Of a DNA stretch of 64,000 bases, positions 33,646-44,410 are shown one piece after another. The translations under genes were made by a program, and so were the position numbers. The notes under the pieces were generated by a model. The model was not told the origin of the DNA and searched no databases. It saw only the letters and a list, made by a program, of their open reading frames with translations. The first letter of the stretch is position 1, and every line of letters begins with the position of its first letter. Source of the DNA: JBGQOG01 sp052113705 (GTDB lineage Bacteria > Pseudomonadota > Alphaproteobacteria > Rhodobacterales > Rhodobacteraceae); the NCBI RefSeq assembly GCF_052113705.1, contig NZ_JBGQOG010000018.1:1-64000 (forward strand), in the 5' to 3' direction.

Positions 33646-34263
33646 TTACGGAATGATCCGCGTGTATTTCGACCCCGCCAGCGAAGCACCGGCGATCAGA
33701 CCGGCCTGACCAAAGACCAGCGCGATGACCGGCGCGGTGGCGGTGGTGGTGTCGGCACCGATGGCGCCGCCGCGGTCGGGCAGCGCGTAGCGCGCATCCG
33801 CGCCCAGTTCCCAACCATCCGCACGGCGGAAATTGGCCAGCGCATCTTGCGTCATGAAGAACAAGGCATGCGCATATTGCTGCGCGCCGATCTGGAAGCC
33901 AAAGCTCGCCGAGGTGGCCGAATAGTAATCCACCGTCACATTGTTGATCCGGAGCGCGCCGGTCCCGTAAGAGCCGCCAAAGCCAAAGCCCGCCTCGGTC
34001 ACCAGCGGCATATAGAGCACGCCGACCGCCTTGTTCATCAGATCCTGCGTGCCGGGATAGCGGTTGATCAGGAAGTCGCGCGTTGCATCGACCCGCGCAT
34101 CCAGCTTGGCCGCGCCGCCGGTGCCAATGCCATTGCCGCAGGCCGCAAGGCCCAGGGTCGCACCGCCCGCCAGGATCAGACCCCGGCGGCTGAGGCGCGC
34201 TTGGCGCACCGTCGAAGGGGTTTCACTCAGGGACGTGCCGAAAGAAGGGGATTTCCGGGTCAT
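33646..34263 (-). CDS. SYLF/YSC84-domain lipoprotein
   Basis: 205 residues. The N-terminus ARLSRRGLILAGGATLGLAA-C has a twin-arginine pair and a lipobox (LAAC, Cys42), so it is probably a Tat-exported lipoprotein. The SYLF domain follows: KAVGVLYMPLVTEAGFGFGG, YYSATSASFGFQIGAQQYA, and a hydrophobic end. SYLF domains bind phospholipid in eukaryotes; the bacterial role is unclear. Confidence 0.85.
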   Translation of the reverse strand: MTRKSPSFGTSLSETPSTVRQARLSRRGLILAGGATLGLAACGNGIGTGGAAKLDARVDATRDFLINRYPGTQDLMNKAVGVLYMPLVTEAGFGFGGSYGTGALRINNVTVDYYSATSASFGFQIGAQQYAHALFFMTQDALANFRRADGWELGADARYALPDRGGAIGADTTTATAPVIALVFGQAGLIAGASLAGSKYTRIIP

Positions 34264-34447
34264 TGCTCTGCCTCGCTTTGGTTCCCGGGCATTGGATGCC
34301 CTTTTTTTCTATAGATAGACGAAATTCCCTGACTTGTCACTGTCGCTGGTGGGATCTGTCAAGCAAAAGCCCCGTGAAATGACCGTGACCGCCGCAAGAT
34401 ACGCCGTAATCCGCCAGAAGCGCGCCTGAGGACGGGGCAGGCGGGCC

Positions 34448-35458
<1,011 letters not shown>

Positions 35459-35692
35459 CTGGCTCTGGCTCTTGCTCCGGGATGGCAGAGGGGTGCCACG
35501 GATCGCCGCCCGGCTCAAGCCTTTCGCGCTGCGACCATCGCGCACGGGGACGGCGAACCCGCGCCCGAGGCGATTGCCAAGACGCTTGGCCCCGCTCGAA
35601 ATGCAGCGGGCCGCGGCGCAGGGCGTCGTTTGTCGGGTTTTCCTCGCCTGCGGCCTTCGCTACTGTCGGGCATCACTCAGCGGAGCAGCCCG

Positions 35693-36232
35693 GTGCATCT
35701 GACGCAATCCATCCTGCAACTCATCGATCTTCGGTCCTTTTCCAACCTGTGGTACTGGATCGTGCTGGCGGTCGGCTGGTCCTCGATCACCCATTGGGTG
35801 CTCGGCGTGCCGCATGATCTGATCATGCGGGCGCGGCGGCGCGGCGGGGAGGCCGCCGAGGATATGGTGGCGCTGTTGCGCATTCACCTGCGGCGGATCC
35901 TTTACATCGAGAAAGAGGGCGGGCTGGTGCTGACCGTCTTTGTCAGCTTCCTCTTGACCACGCTGGCGGTGACCGGCTTTTTCTATCACCTCGAATTCAG
36001 TCAGGCGCTGTTTTTGCTGCTGTTTCCCTACACGCTCGTCTGGCTGCTCAGCCTGCGCGCAGCGGGGCGGATCGCGGCGCTGATCGGGGCGGGCATCCCC
36101 GACCCTGAGGTGCTGACCGCCGCTTTGTTGCGCCACCGTTTGCAGGTGCAGATCCTCGGGATGCTGGCGATCACCGTCACCGCGCTCTGGGGGATGTTGC
36201 AAAACCTGACCTATTCCGTGTTGGGCGGCTGA
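35693..36232 (+). CDS. Conserved membrane protein, often labelled component of SufBCD complex in this order
   Basis: 179 residues. A GTG start at 35693 (MHLTQSILQLIDLRSFS) with GGAG upstream fits better than the long upstream extension, which is antisense to hemB. Hydrophobic segments lie near residues 20-38, 85-103, 108-126 and 155-172. Homologues are common in Rhodobacterales; the SufBCD label is historical and no iron-sulfur motif is visible. Lies 98 bases before mfd on the same strand. Confidence 0.75.
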   Translation: MHLTQSILQLIDLRSFSNLWYWIVLAVGWSSITHWVLGVPHDLIMRARRRGGEAAEDMVALLRIHLRRILYIEKEGGLVLTVFVSFLLTTLAVTGFFYHLEFSQALFLLLFPYTLVWLLSLRAAGRIAALIGAGIPDPEVLTAALLRHRLQVQILGMLAITVTALWGMLQNLTYSVLGG

Positions 36233-36330
36233 AGCGCGGCGGGCGACAGGGGCCGCAGGGTCTCAGGATGTGGCACTATTCTCACCGGCGCGGGGCTTGA
36301 CTTCGCCTCAAGGCGGGGTAGGTCGGAGGC

Positions 36331-39300
36331 ATGATGCAGGCGAACCATTTCACCCTATCCGGCGCCCCCGAGGGCTTTGACGCGCGTATCCTGGCCCGGG
36401 AATGGGCCAAGGGCACGCCCGTCCTCCATATCGCGCGCGATGACCGGCGGCTGGAGGCGATGCGGGCAGCATTGGCCTTTCTGGCGCCGCAGGCGGTGGT
36501 GCTGAGCTTCCCGGCCTGGGATTGCCAACCCTATGACCGCGTTTCGCCCAACCCCGAGGTCTCGGCCAACCGGATGGCGGTGCTGGCGGCGCTGGCAGCG
36601 GGGATGCCGGGAAATTTCATCCTGCTGACCACGCTCTCGGCGGCGATGCAGCGGCTGCCCGCGCGCGACCTGCTGCGCGCCTCGTCCTTTGTGGCGAAAG
36701 TCGGCGGCCGGATTGATGAAGCTGCCTTGCGCAACTTCCTCGTGCATATGGGTTTTTCGCAAACCTCCACCGTGTCTGAGCCCGGCGATTATGCCATTCG
36801 TGGCGGCATCATCGACATTTTCCCGCCGGGGGAATCCGGGCCCGTCCGGCTCGATCTCTTCGGCGATGTGCTGGATGGCGCGCGCCGCTTTGATCCCGTG
36901 ACCCAGCGCACCACCGAAAAGATGACGGCGGTGGAACTGGCCCCGGTCTCGGAAGTGATCCTCGATGAAGCGTCGATCACCCGCTTCCGGCAGAATTACC
37001 GGGTGGAATTCGGCTCGGGCGGCGCCGAAGATCCGCTTTATGAGGCGATTTCGGCGGGCCGCAAACAGGCGGGGATGGAGCATTGGCTGGGCTTTTTTCA
37101 CGACCGGCTGGAGACGATCTTCGACTATCTGCCGCAGGCCACGGTGACGGTGGACGATCAGGTCGAACCGCAACGGATTGCGCGCTGGGAGTCGATCCTC
37201 GATCAATACGACACCCGCGCCGAGGCGATGAAGCGCCGTGACCGGGTGGATTCGGTCTATAAACCCGCCGCGCCGCATCTGCTGTATATGGATGAGGCCG
37301 CCTGGAATGCGGCCCTCGCGCCGCACCGCACGCTGCGGCTGGCGGTGCTGCCGCAGGCGACCGGCCCCGGAGTTCTCGACGCCGGAGGCCGCATCGGCCG
37401 CAATTTCGCCCCCGAGCGTCAGTTGGAAAACGTCAGCCTCTTCAAGGCGATGGCCGATCATGTGAATGCGCGCCGCCGCGAAGGGCAGGTGATCATCGCC
37501 TCCTGGTCCGAGGGCGCGCGCGAGCGTCTGAAGGGCCTGATGGAGGATGAGGGGATCGAGGGCGCCACGCCCATCCGCGACATCCGCGATGTCCCCGAAG
37601 GCAAGGGCGGCATCTACCTTGGCATCTGGGCGCTCGATCAGGGCTTTCAGGCCGAAGGGCTGACGGTGATCTCGGAGCAGGATGTGCTGGGCGACCGGCT
37701 GATCCGCAGCCCGAAGAAAAAGCGCAAAGCGGATAATTTCCTGACCGAGGCGCAGAGCCTCTCGGCGGGGGATCTGGTGGTCCATGTCGATCACGGCGTC
37801 GGCCGCTACAAGGGCCTTGAGACGATCACCGCGCTCGGGGCGCCGCATGATTGCGTCTGGCTGGAATATGCGGGCGGCGACCGTCTCTATCTTCCAGTTG
37901 AAAACATTGAACTTCTCAGCCGTTATGGCCATGAAGAGGGGCTTCTCGACAAGCTTGGCGGCGGGGCATGGCAGGCGAAAAAGGCCAAGCTGAAGGAACG
38001 CATCCGCCAGATTGCCGAGCGTCTGATGCGGGTCGCTGCCGAGCGTCATCTGCGCGCGGCGCCGATCCTCGAGGCACCGCATCACGAATGGGAGGCCTTC
38101 GCCGCGCGTTTCCCCTGGCAGGAGACCGAGGATCAGCTGACCGCGATCGAGGATGTGGTCACCGACCTCGCGGCAGGCAATCCGATGGACCGGCTGGTGG
38201 TCGGCGATGTGGGTTTTGGCAAGACCGAAGTGGCGATGCGCGCGGCCTTTGTCGCTGCCGAAGCCGGGATGCAGGTGGCCGTCGTGGCGCCCACCACGCT
38301 CCTCGCGCGTCAGCACCACAACAGCTTTGTCGAGCGGTTCCGCGGCACCGCGATCACCGTGCGGCCGCTGTCGCGTTTCGTCTCGACCAAGGATGCCAAT
38401 GCCACGCGGGAGGGGCTGGCGGATGGGTCGGTCGATATCGTCATCGGCACCCATGCGGTGCTGGCCAAGGGGGTGAAGTTCAAGAACCTCGGCCTGCTTG
38501 TGATTGACGAAGAACAACATTTCGGCGTTGGGCATAAAGAGCGGCTGAAGGAAATGCGGGCGGAGATTCACGTCCTCACCCTGACCGCGACGCCGATCCC
38601 GCGCACGCTGCAGCTGAGCCTGACCGGGGTGCGCGACCTCTCGATCATCGGCACGCCGCCGGTCGACCGGCTGGCGATCCGCACCTATGTCTCCGAGTTC
38701 GACGGGGTCACCGTGCGCGAGGCGCTGTTGCGTGAGCATTACCGCGGCGGCCAGAGCTTCTATGTGGTTCCCCGCATCTCGGATCTGCGCGAGATCGAGG
38801 AATTCCTGACCACCCATGTCCCCGAGGTGACCTTTATCACCGCGCATGGGCAGATGGCGGCTGGCGAGCTCGATGACCGGATGAACGCCTTCTACGACGG
38901 TAAATATGACGTGCTGCTGGCCACGACCATCGTCGAAAGCGGCCTCGACATTCCCACCGCCAATACGATGATCGTGCATCGGGCGGATATGTTCGGCCTC
39001 AGCCAACTCTATCAGATCCGCGGCCGGGTCGGCCGGGCGAAAACCCGTGCCTATTGCTATCTGACCACCAAACCCCGGATGCCGCTGACGCCGCAAGCCA
39101 CGAAACGGCTGCGGCTTCTGGGCAGCCTCGACAGCCTCGGCGCGGGCTTTACCCTGGCCAGCCAGGACCTTGACCTGCGCGGCGCCGGCAACCTTCTGGG
39201 CGAGGAACAATCGGGCCATATCAAGGAGGTGGGGTTCGAGCTCTACCAATCCATGCTGGAAGACACGATTGCCAAGATCAAATCCGGCGAGATCTCCGGC

Positions 39301-39861
39301 CCCGAAGACAGCGGCCAATGGGCGCCGCAGATCAACCTTGGTGTGCCGGTGATGATCCCGGAGAGTTATATCCCCGATCTCGACATCCGCCTCGGCCTCT
39401 ACCGCCGCCTCTCCACGCTGACCACCAAGGTCGAGATGGAGGGGTTTGCCGCCGAGCTGATCGACCGTTTCGGTCCGGTCCCGCGCGAGGTGAACACGCT
39501 GCTCGTTGTGATGCGGATCAAGGCGATGTGCAAACGCGCCCATATCGCACGGATGGATGCGGGGCCCAAGGGCTGCACCGTGCAGTTCCATCAGGATAAA
39601 TTCCCCAATCCGGCGGGTCTTGTCGATTACCTGACCGCCGAGCGCGGCATGGCGAAAGTGGTCAACAACAAGATCAGCATCCGCCGCGACTGGACCAATG
39701 AGGCCGACAAGATCAAGGGCGCCTTTGCCGTGGCCCGCGATCTGGCGGAAAAGGCCAAAACCACACCCGCCGCGCCAAAACCAGCGACGGCCAAGCCCAG
39801 TGACAACCGCCCCGCCTCACGCCCGGCACCCGTCAAGCCCGCCCCCAAACCGCGCCGCTAA
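36331..39861 (+). CDS. mfd: Transcription-repair coupling factor
   Basis: 1176 residues, full length. It displaces stalled RNA polymerase and recruits UvrA. The UvrB-like N-terminal domains cover about 1-400, the polymerase-interaction domain about 470-560 (SAGDLVVHVDHGVGRYKGLE), and the helicase/translocase core follows. The core has Walker A VVGDVGFGKTEVAMRA (about 625), DEEQ box LLVIDEEQHFGVG (about 725), TATPIPRTL, and the QIRGRVGRA motif VI. A TRCF C-terminal domain and a Pro/Ala/Lys-rich tail end the protein. Start ATG 36331, with GGAGGC upstream. Confidence 0.98.
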   Translation: MMQANHFTLSGAPEGFDARILAREWAKGTPVLHIARDDRRLEAMRAALAFLAPQAVVLSFPAWDCQPYDRVSPNPEVSANRMAVLAALAAGMPGNFILLTTLSAAMQRLPARDLLRASSFVAKVGGRIDEAALRNFLVHMGFSQTSTVSEPGDYAIRGGIIDIFPPGESGPVRLDLFGDVLDGARRFDPVTQRTTEKMTAVELAPVSEVILDEASITRFRQNYRVEFGSGGAEDPLYEAISAGRKQAGMEHWLGFFHDRLETIFDYLPQATVTVDDQVEPQRIARWESILDQYDTRAEAMKRRDRVDSVYKPAAPHLLYMDEAAWNAALAPHRTLRLAVLPQATGPGVLDAGGRIGRNFAPERQLENVSLFKAMADHVNARRREGQVIIASWSEGARERLKGLMEDEGIEGATPIRDIRDVPEGKGGIYLGIWALDQGFQAEGLTVISEQDVLGDRLIRSPKKKRKADNFLTEAQSLSAGDLVVHVDHGVGRYKGLETITALGAPHDCVWLEYAGGDRLYLPVENIELLSRYGHEEGLLDKLGGGAWQAKKAKLKERIRQIAERLMRVAAERHLRAAPILEAPHHEWEAFAARFPWQETEDQLTAIEDVVTDLAAGNPMDRLVVGDVGFGKTEVAMRAAFVAAEAGMQVAVVAPTTLLARQHHNSFVERFRGTAITVRPLSRFVSTKDANATREGLADGSVDIVIGTHAVLAKGVKFKNLGLLVIDEEQHFGVGHKERLKEMRAEIHVLTLTATPIPRTLQLSLTGVRDLSIIGTPPVDRLAIRTYVSEFDGVTVREALLREHYRGGQSFYVVPRISDLREIEEFLTTHVPEVTFITAHGQMAAGELDDRMNAFYDGKYDVLLATTIVESGLDIPTANTMIVHRADMFGLSQLYQIRGRVGRAKTRAYCYLTTKPRMPLTPQATKRLRLLGSLDSLGAGFTLASQDLDLRGAGNLLGEEQSGHIKEVGFELYQSMLEDTIAKIKSGEISGPEDSGQWAPQINLGVPVMIPESYIPDLDIRLGLYRRLSTLTTKVEMEGFAAELIDRFGPVPREVNTLLVVMRIKAMCKRAHIARMDAGPKGCTVQFHQDKFPNPAGLVDYLTAERGMAKVVNNKISIRRDWTNEADKIKGAFAVARDLAEKAKTTPAAPKPATAKPSDNRPASRPAPVKPAPKPRR

Positions 39862-39890
39862 CGCAGCACAGGACGCCGAAACCGATAAAA

Positions 39891-39924
39891 ACAAAGGGCA
39901 GGACCGCACTGGCCCCGCCCTTTG
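39891..39924. terminator. Shared terminator-like hairpin between mfd and the MFS gene
   Basis: CAAAGGGCAGG (39892-39902) can pair, with one mismatch, with CCCCGCCCTTTG (39912-39923) in the gap of these convergent genes. Short A and T runs flank the two sides, so it can serve both strands. Confidence 0.55.
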
Positions 39925-39985
39925 CTTCGTTCAAAATATCCCCGCCGGAGGCTTCCGCACGCAATGCCGGGCGCGCGGATTGCGG

Positions 39986-41224
39986 TCAAAACTCCTCGGT
40001 CTGCCGCATCAGCAGCCAGGCCAGCGCCGAACAGATCAACGCGCCTGAGACCAGCGGTACCGGGGTGCCATTGAACATCAGCCCGATCGGCGCCGCGATC
40101 AGCACCGCAAACACCGTGGAAATCGCCGCCACGATCGAGGCCGCCATCCCGGCGATATGGCCCATTTTCTGCAAGGCAAGCGCGTTCAGATTGCCAAAGG
40201 TCACCCCGGCCATGAACATCAGGCTGACCGCCCAGATGAAGAACACCGGGAATTTCAGCGCGGGAGACAACGCGTCGCCCAGCGTCAGCGCCAGCATCAG
40301 CCCGGCCGAGACCACCTGCATCAGATAGGCCCAGCTGACGATTTTCCGCATGCCCAGCTTCATCACGAATTTCGCGTTCAGCATGGTGCCCACGCCCGAA
40401 ATCACCGCCATCAGCGCGAACCAGCGCGGGAAACTCTCGCCCCGGCCATAGGTCACGTCAAAGATCTGCTGCGCCGAGGAAATCATCGCGAACATCTGCG
40501 CAAAACCCAAGGTCATCACCATGGTGTAGATCACCACTTCCCGGTTGCTCAGCACTTCGCGCGCCGCCGCGACCAGCGTGGCCAGATGCAGCGGCCGGCG
40601 ATGCGGGCGCTCCAATGTCTCGGGCTGGCGCAGACTGACCCAAAGCAGCCCGCTGAGGCCAAAGACGATAAAGGCCAGAAACACCCCGCGCCATCCCGAC
40701 AGATGAATGATCAGCTGCCCGATGGACGGGGCCACAGCCGGGACCAGCATGAAGATCATCATCACGAAAGAGGTGACCCGCGCCATTTCGCGCCCCGAAT
40801 ATTGGTCGCGCACCATGGCCAGCCCCACAATCCGCGGCCCCGCGGCGCCCAGGCCCTGAATGAACCGCGCCAGCAGCATCATCTCGAGCGTCGGCGCCAT
40901 GGCCGCCAGAAGCGCCCCCAGCACATAGAGCGCCACGCCTCCGGCAATCGCCGGTTTGCGGCCAAAGGCATCCGAGAGCGGCCCGGCAAAGAAAGTACCC
41001 GCCCCCATGCCAAAGACAAAGGCGGTCAGCACCAGCTGCGCCTTGTTCAGATTGTCCGGGCTCAGCGCCGCGCCAATCTCGGGCAGGGCGGGCAGCATGG
41101 CATCAATGGAAAACGACACGGTGGCAAACAGCATCGCCAACATGGCGGTAAATTCAAACAGGCTCGGCTGCTTGCGCAGGGGCGGCGCCGCGGCCGTCAC
41201 CTCCGAGGTCAAATTCGCGGTCAT
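39986..41224 (-). CDS. Bcr/CflA-type MFS drug-resistance transporter
   Basis: 412 residues, 12 hydrophobic segments. MFS signatures are the DHA1/Bcr loop GPLSDAFGRKPAIAGGVALY between helices 2 and 3, and LLARFIQGLGAAGPRIVGLA. Exports drugs or metabolites using the proton gradient. The start codon overlaps the stop of the FrnE-like gene by 4 bases (ATGA), making it the third gene of a LysE-FrnE-MFS operon. Confidence 0.9.
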   Translation of the reverse strand: MTANLTSEVTAAAPPLRKQPSLFEFTAMLAMLFATVSFSIDAMLPALPEIGAALSPDNLNKAQLVLTAFVFGMGAGTFFAGPLSDAFGRKPAIAGGVALYVLGALLAAMAPTLEMMLLARFIQGLGAAGPRIVGLAMVRDQYSGREMARVTSFVMMIFMLVPAVAPSIGQLIIHLSGWRGVFLAFIVFGLSGLLWVSLRQPETLERPHRRPLHLATLVAAAREVLSNREVVIYTMVMTLGFAQMFAMISSAQQIFDVTYGRGESFPRWFALMAVISGVGTMLNAKFVMKLGMRKIVSWAYLMQVVSAGLMLALTLGDALSPALKFPVFFIWAVSLMFMAGVTFGNLNALALQKMGHIAGMAASIVAAISTVFAVLIAAPIGLMFNGTPVPLVSGALICSALAWLLMRQTEEF

Positions 41225-41856
41225 TGGGATGTTCCCTTCAAGTCGTCAATCACTTGCGTCCAAAGCTGGCTGGGCTGCGCGCCCGAAACCACATGCGTCT
41301 CGGCGACGATATAGGTCGGCACGGCGTTGACGCCACGTTCGCGCGCATGCGCATCGCGCGACAGGATCAGGTCACGGTCGGCATCACTGGCCAAAAGCCG
41401 GACCACCAGCGCCCGCTCCATGCCCTGTGCCGCTGCAATATCAGTTAGCACGGCGGGTTCCCCAATGTCCTTGCCCTCGCGGAAATAGGCGCGCATCAGC
41501 GCCGAGAGCATCCGCGTCTGCTTGCCCTCCAGCCCCGCCCAATAGATCAGGCGGTGCGCGTCAATCGTGTTCGGCGTCCGCTCGATCGCGGGCAGGTTCA
41601 TCTCGATCCCGGCGGCCTCGGCGGCCTCGACCACCGGGCCATAGGATTTCAGCACGCCCTTGGCACCGCCGAATTTCGCCTCGAGATATTCGATACGGTC
41701 CATCCCCTGCGGCGGCATCCCGAGGTTGAGCAGGAACGGATGCCATTCCACCGCAAAGGGATGCTCGGGCCGGGCCTCCAGCGCGCGGTCCAGATGTGCC
41801 TTGCCGATATAGCACCAGGGGCAGGTGGGATCTGCGAAAATATCCAGACGGATCAT
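41221..41856 (-). CDS. DsbA-family oxidoreductase, FrnE-like
   Basis: 211 residues from ATG 41856 (MIRLDIFADPTCPWCYIGKA). The thioredoxin-fold active site is CPWC and no signal peptide precedes it, as in the cytoplasmic FrnE group. A helical insert runs over about 60-150, and the cis-Pro region is GVNAVPTYIVAETHVVSGAQ. FrnE proteins act as disulfide isomerases or in stress tolerance. It starts 4 bases after the LysE-type gene and overlaps the MFS gene. Confidence 0.92.
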   Translation of the reverse strand: MIRLDIFADPTCPWCYIGKAHLDRALEARPEHPFAVEWHPFLLNLGMPPQGMDRIEYLEAKFGGAKGVLKSYGPVVEAAEAAGIEMNLPAIERTPNTIDAHRLIYWAGLEGKQTRMLSALMRAYFREGKDIGEPAVLTDIAAAQGMERALVVRLLASDADRDLILSRDAHARERGVNAVPTYIVAETHVVSGAQPSQLWTQVIDDLKGTSQ

Positions 41857-41860
41857 GGGG

Positions 41861-42481
41861 TCAGTCCTTTGCGGCCAGCGCCACCAGCGCACCGATGCCG
41901 ACAAAGGCACCGCCGGTGATGCGGTTGAAAATGCGCCCGTGACGGGCAAGCCAGGGCGCCAGACGCGCCGCGGCCAGAATAAGGGTCAGCTCCACCGCCA
42001 GTTCAACCACGGCGAGCGTGCCGCCCAGCAGAAGAAATTCATGCGTGAAACCTGCGCCCGGTGTCATAAAGACCGGCAGGAAGGTGGTAAAGAACAATAA
42101 GGTCTTCGGGTTCGACAGCATCACCATCAACCCCTGCACGAAACCGCGATGCGCCGCCTGCACCCGCGGGGGTGCCACCGCCTCCGCCCCGGCAAACCCC
42201 GGCGCCCGCCACAGGCGCAGCCCCAGCCAGATCAGATAGGCGCCCCCCGCCCATTTCACCGCGCGAAACAGGATCTCGGAGGTGGCCATCACCGCACCGA
42301 GACCGGCCAGACAGATGCCCACCATCGCCCACATGCCCAGCACCGAGCCCAAGGCCGTCCAGACCGCCCGCCGCGCCCCCAGACGCGCGCCGTGATCCAG
42401 GCAGAGCAGGGCATTTGGCCCCGGCGTCAGCGACAGGGCGAGGGCGGCGAGCACAAAGACCAGCCAAAATTCAAAACTCAT
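41861..42481 (-). CDS. LysE/RhtB-family amino-acid exporter
   Basis: 206 residues with six hydrophobic segments. The family N-terminus ALALSLTPGPNALLCLDHGA and the middle GFVQGLMVMLSNPKTLLFFT are diagnostic. Exports amino acids or related compounds. First gene of the operon and divergent from the XRE/cupin regulator, which may control it. Confidence 0.92.
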   Translation of the reverse strand: MSFEFWLVFVLAALALSLTPGPNALLCLDHGARLGARRAVWTALGSVLGMWAMVGICLAGLGAVMATSEILFRAVKWAGGAYLIWLGLRLWRAPGFAGAEAVAPPRVQAAHRGFVQGLMVMLSNPKTLLFFTTFLPVFMTPGAGFTHEFLLLGGTLAVVELAVELTLILAAARLAPWLARHGRIFNRITGGAFVGIGALVALAAKD

Positions 42482-42699
42482 GGCAAAAGCCTCCGGACAG
42501 GGCCGCCTTGTCAGCCGCCGCCCCGCCACCACCGCCACAAAGAGCGGAACAGTGCACAGGGATCGGCATGGACAGAGCACATCGGTTTTTGCTACGCCTC
42601 ACGCCGGATCGTTGCAAGCCCGGCGCGCGCGCGCAGGCACGCTCCCGCAGCCCGGCCCGCCGGTGCACAATGCATGAGAGAGAACGGAGCCAGAGAGCC

Positions 42700-43323
42700 A
42701 TGGGCGAGATCGAACAGACCAGGATCATCCGGATTGCCCGCGAAAACGGCAGCGAATCCGTGCCCGAGCCGGTGGATCTTGCGGTACGGGTACGCGAATT
42801 GCGCAAGGCGCGCGGCTGGACGCTGGAGCAGGCGGCGGTTCAGGCGGGGCTGGCACGCTCAACTTTGTCCAAAATCGAGAATGGCCAGATGTCGCCCACC
42901 TATGAGGCGCTGAAAAAACTGGCTGAGGGGCTGGAAATCTCCGTCCCGCAACTCTTCACGCCCCCCTCGCGCGGACAGGTCATGGGGCGGATGACCACCA
43001 CCAAAAGCGGCGAGGGCCAGGCGCATATCACCACCACCTATGAGCACGAGCTTCTGGCCCACAGTCTCACACGCAAACAGATGCTGCCCTACCGCGCCCG
43101 CATCCGCGCCCGCAAGTTTGAGGAATTCGGCGGCTGGGTCCGCCATGACGGCGAGGAATTTCTCTATGTCCTCACCGGCACCGCGCGGCTCTTCACTGAA
43201 TTCTATGAACCCGTCGATCTGCGGCGCGGCGACAGCGCCTATTACGACGCCAGCATGGGCCACAACCTGATCTCTACCGGCGAAGAAGATGCGCTGGTGC
43301 TCTGGGTCACCTCGCTGACCTGA
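42700..43323 (+). CDS. XRE-family regulator with C-terminal cupin domain
   Basis: 207 residues from ATG 42700 (MGEIEQTRIIRIARENGS); ATG 42670 is possible. The HTH_3 domain is at about 28-82 (RVRELRKARGWTLEQAAVQA, GLARSTLSKIENGQMSPTYE). The cupin barrel is at about 125-200 (HDGEEFLYVLTGTARLFTEF, DSAYYDASMGHNLIS). Such proteins repress or activate neighbouring efflux or catabolic genes. Divergent from the LysE operon. Confidence 0.9.
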   Translation: MGEIEQTRIIRIARENGSESVPEPVDLAVRVRELRKARGWTLEQAAVQAGLARSTLSKIENGQMSPTYEALKKLAEGLEISVPQLFTPPSRGQVMGRMTTTKSGEGQAHITTTYEHELLAHSLTRKQMLPYRARIRARKFEEFGGWVRHDGEEFLYVLTGTARLFTEFYEPVDLRRGDSAYYDASMGHNLISTGEEDALVLWVTSLT

Positions 43324-43389
43324 CCCGCCGGAAACACACCCCGACCCCGAAACCCGCGCCCCGCAACCTCCGTCCACCGCCGGACCCGC

Positions 43390-43425
43390 GCTTTCTTCTT
43401 GGCGAAAATACCTCGGGGGAGGCGG
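43390..43425. repeat. Intergenic motif TTTCTTCTTGGCGAAAATACCT...
   Basis: TTCTTCTTGGCGAAAATACC then TCGGGGGA, followed by a CCGCCGGGGGCAGCGCCCCC-type GC hairpin. The same element is inverted at 47404-47457 and a variant lies at 47500-47525. It recurs in intergenic DNA of this order; its function is unknown and it may help terminate transcription. Confidence 0.6.
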
Positions 43426-43565
43426 CGCCAGCCGCCGGGGGCAGCGCCCCCAAAGGCCCGGCCCACCCCAGGCGCAGACAAAACGCGCGCGGCGGCCCCA
43501 TCCGCCACCTCGCGCGTGATATTCCGTTGAACGTACCGCCGATCAGGCCCGCTCAGGCTGCCCGT

Positions 43566-43889
43566 TCACTCCGCGTCGTCATCGCCGAATTTGGAATCAT
43601 CGTCATATTCATCCTCGCCTTCGCCCAGATATTTGGCGGAATTGGCGATGGATTGATTGTCATGCCGGGGGTCCATCACGACATCCGAGGGCAGTTCGCC
43701 CGTCAGCCAATCGCGGATGTCTTCGCGGGCTTCAGCGGCTTCCTGCTCTTCCAGCCCTGCGATATAGGCGATGAAAGCGCGCTGATCGCCGTCGATTTCA
43801 TCGAGTTCGGCCTCATCCGCGGCAGGCCAGCGTTCGGTGATCGCATCGTAGAATGCGGACCAGTTCTCCTGCACATGTTGCCATTTCAT
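43566..43889 (-). CDS. Acidic CsbD-like small protein
   Basis: 107 residues from ATG 43889 (MKWQHVQENWSAFYDAITER), GAGGAG upstream. The N-terminal 55 residues follow the CsbD pattern of general stress proteins (W-x-x-x-x-x-NW-x-x-F, E-L-D-E-I-D-G). The last 20 are nearly all Asp/Glu. The role is unknown, possibly stress-related. Confidence 0.7.
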   Translation of the reverse strand: MKWQHVQENWSAFYDAITERWPAADEAELDEIDGDQRAFIAYIAGLEEQEAAEAREDIRDWLTGELPSDVVMDPRHDNQSIANSAKYLGEGEDEYDDDSKFGDDDAE

Positions 43890-44296
43890 CTGAGGCTCCT
43901 CCCGGATCTTTGAGCGCGGCCCTCGCGGGCCGTATACAGTCGCGCGCCCGCCCATGCCCGCCTATTCTGCGGCCAAGGCGTTAAATTGCAAATGAAAAAC
44001 GCGAAGGCTTTGTTGTGGTTCCCGGCAGGCCCGGTTTTCTTCGCGCGCGCCGCCCGGCCCGCAGAGGGGCCGCCGCATCGCAGCGCGAGAACCGGCATTC
44101 AGGCGCAATTCTGCCCCAGAGACACCCCGGGGCCGGTAGCGCCCCGGTCCGCCGGGAGCGTGCGGCCTGGCACCCGCCCAGCCCCAACGCGTACAGCCCT
44201 AACGCGTACGGCCAGAACACGCCCTGCCAGAACGTGCCCTGCAAGAGCGCGGGCAGCGCTCCGGCGCCTGATGTGGCGCCGCCGCGCCGCGCGCGG
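43890..44296. other. Gap with short tandem repetition, no gene supported
   Basis: At 44175-44250 related units repeat (CCCAACGCGTACAG, CCCTAACGCGTACGG, CCAGAACACGCCCTG, CCAGAACGTGCCCTG). The plus-strand frame PNAYSPNAYGQNTPCQNVPC is a by-product of this and lacks other support. No promoter or RNA was recognised. Confidence 0.4.
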
Positions 44297-44410
44297 TCAG
44301 AACCAGCTTTGCACGGTGCGGGCGCCACCCGCGACATCATCGCCCATGCCCGCCACAGTGTTGCAGCCAGCCAGTGCCATCATCATTGCGATCACGATCA
44401 GTTTCTTCAT
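44297..44410 (-). CDS. Entericidin A/B-family small lipoprotein
   Basis: 37 residues, too short for most gene finders. It has a Lys-Lys start, a hydrophobic stretch and lipobox (MKKLIVIAMMMALAGC, Cys16), then the entericidin core NTVAGMGDDV and an end in QSWF. Entericidins are membrane-modifying toxin/antidote lipoproteins in enteric bacteria; the role here is unknown. Its ATG overlaps the stop of the peptide-binding-protein gene (ATGA), so it is translationally coupled. Confidence 0.85.
   Translation of the reverse strand: MKKLIVIAMMMALAGCNTVAGMGDDVAGGARTVQSWF

Noticed and set aside
36355..39591. 1078-codon minus-strand open frame antisense to mfd
   Set aside because: It is a GC-skew shadow. 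mfd on the plus strand has every family motif over its full length, while the antisense frame has no domain and an Arg/His-rich composition.
44175..44250. Short tandem repetition that could suggest a CRISPR array
   Set aside because: Units are 14-15 bases, contiguous and diverged, without spacers. No cas genes and no array-like structure were seen anywhere in the window.
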